This document shows positions 1 to 9,638 of a stretch of DNA of 10,813 bases, in pieces. Each line of letters opens with the position of its first letter. Within the stretch, counting starts at the first letter, position 1. The stretch covers positions 1 to 10,813 of the forward strand of contig JAPPKP010000234.1 of NCBI GenBank assembly GCA_028819955.1, in the 5' to 3' direction. The notes beneath the pieces were generated by a model that saw only the letters and a list, made by a program, of their open reading frames with translations, ran no database searches and was not told where the DNA came from. The stretch comes from Rhodospirillaceae bacterium (GTDB taxonomy: Bacteria > Pseudomonadota > Alphaproteobacteria > UBA828). A program made the position numbers and the translations under genes.

Positions 1-2
1 GC

Positions 3-1550
<1,548 letters not shown>

Positions 1551-1601
1551 CGGCCCAGCGGGAGCGGTGACTGCGACACCCGTTCCTTACTGGTGCGGCC
1601 A

Positions 1602-1630
1602 TTGACACCCGCAAAACAAACGTTCAGTTT
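1602..1630 (+). promoter_or_regulatory. Candidate sigma-70-type promoter of the ABC-aco operon
   Basis: A perfect TTGACA (1602-1607) lies 137 bases before the binding-protein start, in the only sizeable gap upstream of the operon. At the usual 17-base spacing the -10 region would be 1625-1630 (CAGTTT), a poor match to TATAAT. The -10 element is therefore uncertain, although weak -10 boxes are common in GC-rich alphaproteobacteria. The would-be -10 region lies inside the palindrome at 1611-1637, as expected for a repressed promoter. I see no clear GG-N10-GC sigma-54 element, although many classical aco operons are driven by AcoR and sigma-54. Confidence 0.45.
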
Positions 1631-1637
1631 GCGTTGC
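1611..1637. promoter_or_regulatory. 27-base imperfect palindrome, TetR-type operator candidate
   Basis: The left arm GCAAAACAAAC (1611-1621) and right arm GTTTGCGTTGC (1627-1637) are inverted copies with 9 of 11 positions paired, around the 5-base centre GTTCA. The core CAAAC-N5-GTTTG (1617-1631) is perfect. Palindromes of this size, with AAAC/GTTT half sites in an AT-richer patch of a GC-rich genome, are typical of TetR-family operators. It starts 4 bases after the TTGACA box and covers the -10 position, so binding would block transcription of the operon. No TetR-family gene is in the window, so the cognate regulator is unknown. Confidence 0.5.
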
Positions 1638-1683
1638 GGCGGCGGAGGGAGACCGCGCAGGAACCTCCCGCGCGGGCCGCAAC
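1633..1683 (+). other. Possible 5'-leader stem-loop
   Basis: GTTGCGGC (1633-1640) is exactly complementary to GCCGCAAC (1676-1683). Directly inside on the 3' side, CCGCGC (1653-1658) can pair with GCGCGG (1670-1675). If transcription starts near 1637, only the distal part would be in the mRNA and the outer stem could not form. The outer left arm also overlaps the operator palindrome. It may be incidental in such GC-rich sequence. Together with the promoter region and the ribosome binding site, this is all I can see in the 193-base spacer 1551-1743. Confidence 0.2.
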
Positions 1684-1728
1684 CTTCACACCGTCCTGTC
1701 CGTGTGACGCCATCGCCCGACATTCGCT

Positions 1729-1735
1729 AAGGAGG
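1729..1735 (+). promoter_or_regulatory. Strong ribosome binding site for the binding-protein gene
   Basis: AAGGAGG sits 8 bases before the ATG at 1744, a near-perfect anti-16S match at good spacing. It is the strongest Shine-Dalgarno in the operon and fits high production of the solute-binding protein. It supports ATG 1744 over the in-frame ATG at 1753. Confidence 0.8.
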
Positions 1736-1743
1736 AGCAAAGC

Positions 1744-3273
1744 ATGTTCTCTATGCCCAAGAAGGCGCTGTACAAGCCGATCAGCCGCCGCAAATTCCTC
1801 GAGCTCGGAGGCGGCGTCGCAACCGTGCTCGGCGCGGGCTCGATCGCGGTCGGCATGAACTCGGTCATCACGCGCCGGCCGGTCTATGCCTATTCGTCCG
1901 ATGAAGCCAAGTGGCGCCAGTACGAGGGCTCGAAGCTCGTCTTCATGTCCGAGAACACGCCGCCTTCCTTCGCGATCCGCGACAACATCCAGGCGTTCTA
2001 CGATCTCACCGGCATTGAAGTCGAAATTCTCACCGACGGCCTGCCGACCGTGCAGCAGAAGGTCGGCATCGACCTGCGGAGCGGCCAGGCCGACTATCAC
2101 CTCAATTACGTGCAGGACAAGCCGATCGGCTCGCCCTTCGCCGACTTCTACGCCGACCTCAACGAGTTCACGGTGGACGACACGTTGCCGCTGGACCCGC
2201 AGGGCTACGGCAGTGACGTCTGGTTCGAGAACTACCTCGATGCCTGCGGCGTCTACTACGAGCGCGGCCCGATCCGCGCCTTCCCCTATGACTGCGCGGT
2301 GTCCTGCACCTTCTACCGGCAGGACCTGTTCGAGCAGCTGACCAAGGACTTCGAGGCCGACTACGGCTACCGCCTCGAGTTCACCGACGAGACGACCTAC
2401 AAGGACATGGTCGATATCGCCGAATTCTTCCGGAAGATGCACGAGCGCGATTCGTCCATCCCCTATGGTTACGCGCAGCATCACGGCTCGTTCGGCTGGA
2501 CCACGCAGCTCGATATTCAGCGCCACATGTACGCGCAGAACCAGTGGCTCGACTTCGCGGTCGACGACACGCTGGGCTCGAAGAACCCCGGCCCGACCAA
2601 CTGGGGCGATGCGCAGTCGGTCAAGGCGATGGAAGGCTACAAGGCGCTCGCCGACGTCAGCCATCCCGACAACTTGACCAACGGCACCCTGGAGCTGAAC
2701 ACGGTCTACGCCGCCGGCGGCGTGGCCATGCAGATCCAGTACCACGAGTTCGCGGCGTCGGTTGAGGACCCCGAGCAGTCGGTCGCGGCCGGCGGCAAGA
2801 CGGGCTACGCCATGGGGCCCAAGGGCGCGGTCGAGTGGAACGTCGACGGCAGCGACAACGTCGTCAACGCCACCAACTGCGGCATCGGCGGCATCGGCAT
2901 CAATGCCGGCGCGTCGATGGACCTGCAACGTGCGGCGTTCATCTTCGCCAGCTGGGCCTGCAGCCACGACACGCAGCTCATGGTGCTGCGCGGTGTCGGC
3001 GGCACGCCCACCCGCAAGTCCGTCCTCGACGTGCCGGAGGTTCAGGAGGCGCGCAACCGGCCGACCACCATGCCGAACGCGCTCACCTTCGAGGCGGTCT
3101 ACGACAAGGGTATCCGCTCACCCAACATGGTGCTTGGGCCGAAGCTGCCGAAGTCGAACGAGTATCACGAGATCGTTCGGGTCGGGACGCAGCAGTGCAT
3201 CTCCGGCGAGCTGTCGGCTCAAGAGGCGTGCGAGTCCATCAGGGACGAGCTCGACTCCATCCACGACATCTAA
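1744..3273 (+). CDS. Tat-exported ABC transporter solute-binding protein (family 1)
   Basis: This is probably the periplasmic receptor of the importer encoded by the next three genes. The 509-residue protein begins with a twin-arginine signal: S14-R15-R16-K17-F18-L19, a hydrophobic stretch over about residues 21-38, and a likely cleavage site after V47-Y48-A49. There is no lipobox cysteine, so a soluble periplasmic protein is expected. The mature part resembles family 1 (MalE/UgpB-like) solute-binding proteins and is somewhat long for them, since about 400-450 residues is common. It is rich in aromatic residues, as sugar- or polyol-binding proteins often are. The start is fixed by the Shine-Dalgarno at 1729-1735. 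It is separated from the first permease by 119 bases containing a strong hairpin. The ligand cannot be read from the sequence. The co-transcribed acetoin-dehydrogenase genes suggest a small hydroxyketone, diketone or polyol, or a sugar-like precursor of one. Confidence 0.88.
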   Translation: MFSMPKKALYKPISRRKFLELGGGVATVLGAGSIAVGMNSVITRRPVYAYSSDEAKWRQYEGSKLVFMSENTPPSFAIRDNIQAFYDLTGIEVEILTDGLPTVQQKVGIDLRSGQADYHLNYVQDKPIGSPFADFYADLNEFTVDDTLPLDPQGYGSDVWFENYLDACGVYYERGPIRAFPYDCAVSCTFYRQDLFEQLTKDFEADYGYRLEFTDETTYKDMVDIAEFFRKMHERDSSIPYGYAQHHGSFGWTTQLDIQRHMYAQNQWLDFAVDDTLGSKNPGPTNWGDAQSVKAMEGYKALADVSHPDNLTNGTLELNTVYAAGGVAMQIQYHEFAASVEDPEQSVAAGGKTGYAMGPKGAVEWNVDGSDNVVNATNCGIGGIGINAGASMDLQRAAFIFASWACSHDTQLMVLRGVGGTPTRKSVLDVPEVQEARNRPTTMPNALTFEAVYDKGIRSPNMVLGPKLPKSNEYHEIVRVGTQQCISGELSAQEACESIRDELDSIHDI

Positions 3274-3290
3274 TCGGTACCCCGCTGCTC

Positions 3291-3318
3291 GGGAGGCGCC
3301 GGCGCTCCGGCGCCTCCC
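3291..3318 (+). promoter_or_regulatory. Perfect 12-bp hairpin between binding protein and permease genes
   Basis: GGGAGGCGCCGG (3291-3302) and CCGGCGCCTCCC (3307-3318) are exact inverted copies around the loop CGCT. The stem starts 17 bases after the binding-protein stop codon. No T-run follows, so it is not a canonical intrinsic terminator. Stems at this position in binding-protein-dependent transport operons, such as between malE and malF in enterics, protect the upstream mRNA from 3' decay or attenuate downstream expression, giving excess binding protein over permease. That role is inferred here. Confidence 0.65.
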
Positions 3319-3392
3319 AGGCAGATTCTGGCTTCTGACCAACACCGGCAGTAGCCGTCCGCCGGCAGCGAAACGGCGCGGAGACTCAGCGC

Positions 3393-4367
3393 ATGGCCAA
3401 CATCGCGAACATGGATGTCGCGGGTGGCGTTGTGCGCGGTGTACGGACGATCGACTACGTGCCGGAAGGATTCAACCGCCGGCCGCCGCGCTATTACCTG
3501 CTGTGGCTGATGCTGCCGGCGATCCTGCTGCTGGCGGCGATCTCGCTCTATCCCCTGGTCTGGCTCGTCTACATGACCCTGCACGAGGTGCAGCTCGCGC
3601 CTGGCAAGTCGGACGTGTGGGCCGGCATCGACAACTTCTCCCGGCTGGCGAGCGACAAGAAGTTCCTGCGCGGCTGGCTCACCCTCTTCAAGTACAGCGC
3701 ACTCTGCCTCTCGGTCGAAATCGGCCTCGGCGTCCTGGTGGCGGTTATCCTCAACAACAACCGTTTCGAGAAGATCCTCGTCACCATCTTCCTGATGCCA
3801 ATGATGATGGCGCCCGTTATCGCCGGCTTCCTTTACATGTTTCTCTACAACGGCACCTTCGGCTGGTACTTCTGGCTGCTGCAGAGCATCGGCCTGCTCC
3901 AAGGCGGCTCGATCCTCGGCAACAAGTTCTGGGCGATGTTCGCCATTGTCGCGACCGACGTCTGGCAGTGGACGCCGCTCATCGCGCTGATCACGCTCGC
4001 CGGGCTCAAGCGCGTGCCGCAGGACCAGCTCGAGGCTCACATGGTGGACGGCGCCGGGCCCTTCCGCAATTTCTTCAGCGTGGCGCTGCCCAATCTCTAC
4101 CCCTTCCTGCTGATCGCGATCCTGCTCCGCTTCATGGACAATTTCAGGTTCATCGACCACATCCTGATCATGACCGGCGGCGGCCCCGCCAACGCGACCA
4201 AGATCCTGCCGACCTATCTGTTCGACGTGTCGTTCAAGTTCTTCGAGCTCGGCCGCGGTGCCGCAATCGCGTTCACCCTGCTGCTGCTGACGATCTTGTT
4301 GGGCTTCGTGCTGACCAAGGTGTTCGAGGACCCGACCCGCAAGATCAGGACGCAGGGCGAGGACTAG
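3393..4367 (+). CDS. ABC sugar-type importer permease, MalF/UgpA-like
   Basis: This is one of two inner-membrane subunits forming the translocation path for the substrate delivered by the binding protein at 1744. The 324-residue protein has six hydrophobic segments, at about residues 35-62, 100-121, 127-152, 178-205, 234-250 and 288-310. The cytoplasmic coupling (EAA) loop runs from E214: it reads EAHMVDGAG followed by ALPNLYP, so the third position is His instead of Ala while the conserved Gly and LP are kept. The TGGGPANATKILPTYLF segment after the loop is typical of MalF/UgpA-type permeases. A weak Shine-Dalgarno GGAG (3380-3383) lies 9 bases before ATG 3393; an in-frame ATG at 3411 is a less likely start. 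The 119-base gap upstream holds the hairpin at 3291-3318. The second permease starts 3 bases after the stop, so the two are probably translationally coupled. Confidence 0.93.
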   Translation: MANIANMDVAGGVVRGVRTIDYVPEGFNRRPPRYYLLWLMLPAILLLAAISLYPLVWLVYMTLHEVQLAPGKSDVWAGIDNFSRLASDKKFLRGWLTLFKYSALCLSVEIGLGVLVAVILNNNRFEKILVTIFLMPMMMAPVIAGFLYMFLYNGTFGWYFWLLQSIGLLQGGSILGNKFWAMFAIVATDVWQWTPLIALITLAGLKRVPQDQLEAHMVDGAGPFRNFFSVALPNLYPFLLIAILLRFMDNFRFIDHILIMTGGGPANATKILPTYLFDVSFKFFELGRGAAIAFTLLLLTILLGFVLTKVFEDPTRKIRTQGED

Positions 4368-4370
4368 CCG

Positions 4371-5249
4371 ATGGCCTCGCGTGAGATCGTCCGCTACCGC
4401 TCGCCGCTGAGGAGCGCGCTGCAGGGGCTCTCGATCCTGTTCCTGATCTTCTTCTTCGTCTGGACCGTGCTGCCGCTCTTCATCATGGTGGTCTCGTCCT
4501 TCAAGGACCTCCTGGATGCGTTCCAGCTGCCGGAAGTCGGCGACTGGGGCAACCTCGGCGTGATGTTCGACTTCGAGCCGACCGGCGCGCACTACGTCGA
4601 GCTCTTCACCGAGAAGCACTTCGGCACCTACCTGCGCAACAGCCTGATCGCATCCCTGGGCTCCGCGGCGGTCTCGGTCTCGCTCGGCTCGATGGCGGCC
4701 TACGCGCTCTCCAGGGCGGAGTTCCGCGGCAAGCGGGACCTCCTGTTCTGGATCATCTCGACCCGCATGGCGCCGGTGGTGGCGGTCATGGTGCCGCTCT
4801 ACGTGATCTTCCGCTCGTCCGGGCTGGTCGGCACCCTGCCCGGCCTGATCCTCGCCTACACCACCTTCAACCTTCCCTTCGCCATCTGGATTCTGAAGGG
4901 CTTCTTCGACAACGTCCCCTACGCGATCGAGGAAGCGGCGCAGTGCGACGGCTGCACCCGCTGGCAGGCGTTTCGGCTGATCATCCCGCTGGTGGCGCCG
5001 GGAATCGGCGCGTTCATCGTGCTCTGCGTCCTATTCGGCTGGAACGACTTCCTGTTCGCCTCGATCATCGGCTCGGGCGGCGCCAAGACCCTGCCGGTGG
5101 CGACGGCGGAACTCGTGCAACCCGTGAAGATTCAGTGGGGCATGATCATGGCCGCGGGCGTGGTCACGACCGTGCCGATGATGTTCCTGGGCCTTCTGAT
5201 CCGACGCTATCTCGTCGCGGGGCTGACCATGGGCGCGGTCCGAGAGTAG
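4371..5249 (+). CDS. ABC sugar-type importer permease, MalG/UgpE-like
   Basis: This is the second inner-membrane permease subunit, pairing with the product of 3393-4367. The 292-residue protein has six hydrophobic segments, at about residues 20-42, 91-113, 126-148, 155-177, 204-230 and 258-280. It has a canonical coupling loop, EAAQCDG at 188-194 followed by IIPLVAPG, which docks on the ATPase. The C-terminal YLVAGLTMGAVRE is the usual ending of MalG-type permeases. Length is normal for the family. The start is 3 bases past the stop of the first permease with no convincing Shine-Dalgarno, which suggests coupled translation. It is followed after 36 bases by the ATPase gene. Confidence 0.94.
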   Translation: MASREIVRYRSPLRSALQGLSILFLIFFFVWTVLPLFIMVVSSFKDLLDAFQLPEVGDWGNLGVMFDFEPTGAHYVELFTEKHFGTYLRNSLIASLGSAAVSVSLGSMAAYALSRAEFRGKRDLLFWIISTRMAPVVAVMVPLYVIFRSSGLVGTLPGLILAYTTFNLPFAIWILKGFFDNVPYAIEEAAQCDGCTRWQAFRLIIPLVAPGIGAFIVLCVLFGWNDFLFASIIGSGGAKTLPVATAELVQPVKIQWGMIMAAGVVTTVPMMFLGLLIRRYLVAGLTMGAVRE

Positions 5250-5285
5250 GCGGGAGCCGAAGCGAATGCCTGTCTGGAGGAACTG

Positions 5286-6380
<1,095 letters not shown>

Positions 6381-6419
6381 GACCGAACGCCACCACGCAG
6401 GCAAAGGGGAGCAACTCGT

Positions 6420-7388
6420 ATGCAACTCAGCAGAGACCAATTGTTGACGGCTTACAGGACCATGCGCACGATCCGCGAGTTCGAGGAACGCCTTCACGTC
6501 GAGTTCGCGACCGGCGAGATTCCGGGCTTCGTGCACCTCTATGCCGGCGAAGAGGCGAGCGGTGTCGGCGTGTGCATGCATTTGGACAATCGCGACCGCA
6601 TCGCCAGCACCCATCGCGGCCACGGCCACTGCATCGCCAAGGGATGCGACGTGGACGGCATGATGGCAGAAATCTACGGCCGCAAGGACGGCCTCTGCGC
6701 CGGCAAGGGCGGCTCCATGCATATCGCCGACCTCGACAAGGGCATGATGGGTGCCAACGGCATCGTGGGCGGCGGCCCGCCGCTCATCTGCGGCGCGGGC
6801 GTCGCGGCGAAGCAGCTCGGCACCGGCGGTGTCGCCATCGCCTTCGTCGGCGACGGCGGCTCGAACCAGGGCACGACCTTCGAAAGCCTCAATCTGGCTT
6901 CCGTCTGGAACCTGCCCTGCATCTTCGTGATCGAGAACAACGGCTATGCGGAATCGACCTCGTCCAAATGGTCGATCGCCTGCGACGATGCCGCCGATCG
7001 CGCCAGCGGCTTCAACATGCCGGGCGTCGTGATCGACGGGCACGACTTCTTCGCGGTCTACGAAGCGGCCGGCGAAGCCATCAAGCGCGCCCGCGAGGGC
7101 GGCGGCCCGAGCCTGCTGGAATGCAAGCTCAACCGCTACTACGGTCACTTCGAGGGCGACGCCCAGACTTACCGCGGCCCCGACGAGGTCAAGAAGCTGC
7201 GCGAGTCGCGCGACTGCCTTGCCATGTTCCGCGAACGAGTGACCGAAGCCGGCCTGCTCGACGCGGCCGATCTCAACGCAATCGACGGCGAGGCCGAGGC
7301 CCTGATCGACGGCGCGGTCGCCAAGGCCAAGGTGGCGCCGCCACCGACCGCCGCCGATCTCTTGACAGACGTCTACGTCACCTACTGA
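6420..7388 (+). CDS. acoA: Acetoin dehydrogenase-type E1 component, alpha subunit
   Basis: This is the thiamine-diphosphate-binding subunit of the E1 component, which with AcoB cleaves acetoin (or a related hydroxyketone/diketone) and passes the acyl group to the lipoyl arm of AcoC. The 322 residues match the family length. The diphosphate-binding motif is G144-D145-G146 through to N173-N174 (GDGGSNQG ... ENNGYAEST), and the active-site loop H65-RGHGH-70 is present. Strings such as FVHLYAGEEAS, RGHGHCIAKG and KGGSMHIADL read like AcoA of aerobic acetoin degraders rather than PdhA. AGGGGA (6405-6410) precedes the ATG by 9 bases. It follows the ABC ATPase by 39 bases and precedes acoB by 15, so it is probably transcribed with the importer. 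The true substrate could be another alpha-hydroxyketone; pyruvate is less likely because of the partner AcoC type. Confidence 0.92.
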   Translation: MQLSRDQLLTAYRTMRTIREFEERLHVEFATGEIPGFVHLYAGEEASGVGVCMHLDNRDRIASTHRGHGHCIAKGCDVDGMMAEIYGRKDGLCAGKGGSMHIADLDKGMMGANGIVGGGPPLICGAGVAAKQLGTGGVAIAFVGDGGSNQGTTFESLNLASVWNLPCIFVIENNGYAESTSSKWSIACDDAADRASGFNMPGVVIDGHDFFAVYEAAGEAIKRAREGGGPSLLECKLNRYYGHFEGDAQTYRGPDEVKKLRESRDCLAMFRERVTEAGLLDAADLNAIDGEAEALIDGAVAKAKVAPPPTAADLLTDVYVTY

Positions 7389-7403
7389 GCGAGGGAGGCA
7401 GTC

Positions 7404-8417
7404 ATGGCACGCACAGCAACGTATCAACAGGCGATCAACGAGGCCCTCGCGCAGGAGATGGAGCGCGACGAGACTGTCGTGGTCATGGGCGAGGACGTGG
7501 CCGGCGGGCTCGGCACCGATGGCGAGCGCGACGCCTGGGGCGGTCCGCTCGGCATCACCAAGGGGCTCTACGGCAAGTACGGCGATCGGGTGATGGATAC
7601 CCCCATCAGCGAATCCGCCTTCATCGGCGCCGCCGTCGGCGCGGCGACCGCGGGGCTGCGCCCGGTCGCGGAGCTGATGTTCATCGACTTCATGGGCGTC
7701 TGCTTCGACCAGATCTTCAACCAGGCCGCGAAGTTCCGTTACATGTTCGGCGGCAAGGCCGAGACCCCGGTGGTGATCCGCACCATGTACGGGGCCGGGC
7801 TCCGTGCCGCCGCCCAGCACTCGCAGTGCCTCTATCCGGTGTTCACCCACATCCCCGGGCTCAAGGTCGTGACCCCGGCAACGCCCTACGACGCCAAGGG
7901 CCTGCTGATCCAGGCAATCCGCGACAACGACCCGGTGATCTTCTGTGAGCACAAGGCGCTCTACACGCTCGAAGGCGACGTGCCGGAGGAGCCCTATGCG
8001 CTCCCCTTCGGCGAAGCCAACATCGTGCGCGAGGGCGATGACGTTTCGATCGTGACGCTCGGCCGCATGGTTCACGTCGCGAACGAGGCTGCGGAGGCAC
8101 TCGCCGGCGACGGCATCGAGTGCGAGATCGTCGATCTGCGTACGACCTCGCCCATGGACGAGGACACGATCCTTGAGACGGTGGAGAACACCGGAAGGCT
8201 CGTGGTGCTCGACGAGTCGCACCCGCGCTGCAACATGGCCACCGATATCGCGGCGATGGTCTGCGAGAAGGCTTTCGATTCGCTCAAGGGGCCGATCAAG
8301 CAGGTGACCGCTCCGCATACGCCGGTGCCGTTCTCGGATACGCTGGAGGATCTCTACATCCCCGACGCAGCAGCGGTGCAAAAGGCCGTGAAGGCGGTGA
8401 TGGAGTCCAGCAAATGA
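7404..8417 (+). CDS. acoB: Acetoin dehydrogenase-type E1 component, beta subunit
   Basis: This is the beta subunit of the thiamine-diphosphate E1 heterotetramer, forming the active site with AcoA in the cytoplasm. The 337 residues show the transketolase-like pyrimidine domain first (GEDVAGG near 29, conserved glutamate E70 in PISESAFIG, AAAQHSQ with H139), then the C-terminal transketolase domain from about residue 200 (REGDDVSIVTLGRM, VVLDESHPRC). The stretch GTDGERDAWGGPLGITKGLYGKYG (residues 37-60) and AELMFIDFMGVC are characteristic of AcoB rather than of pyruvate dehydrogenase E1 beta. GGGAGG (7393-7398) lies 5 bases before the ATG. Its stop overlaps the acoC start as ATGA (8414-8417), a typical translational coupling of complex subunits. 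Confidence 0.93.
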   Translation: MARTATYQQAINEALAQEMERDETVVVMGEDVAGGLGTDGERDAWGGPLGITKGLYGKYGDRVMDTPISESAFIGAAVGAATAGLRPVAELMFIDFMGVCFDQIFNQAAKFRYMFGGKAETPVVIRTMYGAGLRAAAQHSQCLYPVFTHIPGLKVVTPATPYDAKGLLIQAIRDNDPVIFCEHKALYTLEGDVPEEPYALPFGEANIVREGDDVSIVTLGRMVHVANEAAEALAGDGIECEIVDLRTTSPMDEDTILETVENTGRLVVLDESHPRCNMATDIAAMVCEKAFDSLKGPIKQVTAPHTPVPFSDTLEDLYIPDAAAVQKAVKAVMESSK

Positions 8418-9523
8418 GCGAAGGCATCCGCCCCATTTGCATGCCCAAATGGGGCCTCTCCATGAAGGAGGGGAAGGTCGCCGGCTGGCTCGTGGGCGAA
8501 GGCGATTCGATCACGCCTGGGGACGAGGTCATCGATATCGAGACCGAAAAGATCTCCAGCGCGGTCGAAGCGGCGGATCCCGGCGTGCTGCGGCGCTGCG
8601 TCGCTCAGGAGGGCGACGTGCTGCCGGTGGGCGGCCTGCTGGGCGTCGTCGCCGACGAGAGCGTCGCCGATGCCGATATCGATGCCTTCGTCGACGACTT
8701 CTTGGCCAACTTCGTGCCTCCCGAGGACGACGATGAGGACGGCGGACCGGCGACCGAGACCGTGGAGGTCGCAGGGCGCACGATCCGCTACCTCACGCGG
8801 GGCGAAGGCGGCACACCGGTCATCCTGATCCACGGCTTCGGCGGCGATCTCAACAACTGGCTGTTCAACCACGAGGCACTGGCCGCCAAGCGGGTTGTCC
8901 ATGCCCTCGACCTGCCGGGGCACGGCAGCTCCAGCAAGGATGTGGGCGACGGGTCGGTCGGCTTCTTCGCCGATATCGTCACCGGCTTCGCCGACGCGTT
9001 GGAGATCGAGTCCGCCCATCTCGTGGGCCACTCCATGGGTGGCGCGATTGCGCTCGCGATGGCCCGCGCCGCGCCGGGGCGGGTCGCGTCGATCACCCTG
9101 ATCGGGAGCGCCGGCCTGGGTTCCGATATCGATGGGGACTATCTGGAGGGATTCATCTCGGCCGAGCGTCGGAAGGATCTCAAGCCCCACGTCGAGAAGC
9201 TGTTCAGTGATCCTGCGCTGGTGACCCGCCAGCTCATCAACGATCTGCTCGCCTTCAAGCGGATCGACGGCGTCACCGAAGCGCTCGGCACGGTTCGGGA
9301 CGCCTTCGCGCCCGGCGGTACCCAGGCAAAGGCAATGCGCGACGTGGCGGGCAGCGTGCCGACTCTCGTCATCTGGGGCGCGGGCGACCAGATCATCCCT
9401 GCCTCCCATGCCGAGGGCCTGCCGGACGGTGTGGATTGCACGGTGATGGAGGGCCAAGGCCACATGGTGCAGATGGAGGCCGCCACCGAGGTGAACCGGC
9501 TGATCGACGAGCGCGTGGGCTGA
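8414..9523 (+). CDS. acoC: Acetoin dehydrogenase E2: lipoyl domain fused to alpha/beta hydrolase
   Basis: This is the acyltransferase (E2) partner of AcoAB, carrying the acyl group on a lipoyl-lysine and handing it to CoA. Of 369 residues, about 1-80 form a lipoyl domain with the modifiable lysine K46 in IETEKISSA. An acidic linker follows (residues 104-109, EDDDED). From about 115 there is an alpha/beta-hydrolase fold: oxyanion region HGFGGD at 140-145, nucleophile S207 in GHSMGG, D325 in GAGDQIIP and H350 in GQGHM. This replaces the usual chloramphenicol-acetyltransferase-like E2 domain and is the known layout of AcoC proteins, so it supports acetoin-type rather than pyruvate-type complexes. 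There is no peripheral-subunit-binding domain that I can see. The complete Ser-Asp-His triad implies possible hydrolase or acyl-enzyme chemistry. The gene overlaps acoB by 4 bases and is followed 28 bases later by an intrinsic terminator. No E3 gene follows. Confidence 0.93.
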   Translation: MSEGIRPICMPKWGLSMKEGKVAGWLVGEGDSITPGDEVIDIETEKISSAVEAADPGVLRRCVAQEGDVLPVGGLLGVVADESVADADIDAFVDDFLANFVPPEDDDEDGGPATETVEVAGRTIRYLTRGEGGTPVILIHGFGGDLNNWLFNHEALAAKRVVHALDLPGHGSSSKDVGDGSVGFFADIVTGFADALEIESAHLVGHSMGGAIALAMARAAPGRVASITLIGSAGLGSDIDGDYLEGFISAERRKDLKPHVEKLFSDPALVTRQLINDLLAFKRIDGVTEALGTVRDAFAPGGTQAKAMRDVAGSVPTLVIWGAGDQIIPASHAEGLPDGVDCTVMEGQGHMVQMEAATEVNRLIDERVG

Positions 9524-9551
9524 TCCTTCGGGACAACCAATCCGAGTACAG

Positions 9552-9590
9552 GGCCGCGTCTGCCGAGGCAGGCGCGGCCTGTCCCTTTTT
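9552..9590 (+). terminator. Intrinsic terminator closing the ABC-aco operon
   Basis: GGCCGCGTCTGCC (9552-9564) pairs with GGCAGGCGCGGCC (9567-9579), with one G-U wobble. Leaving the innermost pair open gives a 12-bp stem with a four-base loop. A T-run (9586-9590) begins 6 bases after the stem. It begins 28 bases past the acoC stop and 48 bases before the next gene body, so it separates the operon from the DUF1285 gene. Confidence 0.8.
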
Positions 9591-9626
9591 GTCGCCGGAC
9601 ATGGCGCCCCTGCCCCTTCGCTTGGC

Positions 9627-9632
9627 TATACT
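9627..9632 (+). promoter_or_regulatory. -10 box of a possible leaderless promoter
   Basis: TATACT lies 6 bases before the ATG at 9639, which is where transcription would be expected to start. No Shine-Dalgarno sequence is visible between the terminator and this ATG. At a 17-base spacing the -35 region (about 9604-9609) does not resemble TTGACA. The pattern suggests a leaderless mRNA starting at or next to the ATG; the evidence is the -10 box and missing Shine-Dalgarno only. Confidence 0.45.
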
Positions 9633-9638
9633 GCGCCT

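Noticed and set aside
1551..1743. A sigma-54 promoter as in classical aco operons
   Set aside because: I found no convincing GG-N10-GC element in the spacer and no AcoR gene in the window.
1624..2967. 447-codon minus-strand frame opposite the binding-protein gene, and a similar one at 3270-4619 opposite the permeases
   Set aside because: These are antisense shadows of well-supported genes with low-complexity charged translations and no recognisable domain.
3291..3318. The hairpin after the binding-protein gene as an intrinsic terminator
   Set aside because: The stem is perfect but no T-run follows, and the next gene clearly belongs to the same transporter; kept as a regulatory or mRNA-stability element.
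3345..3365. Second small hairpin CCGGC/GCCGG before the first permease
   Set aside because: It has only 5 bp with an 11-base loop, which is expected by chance at this GC content.
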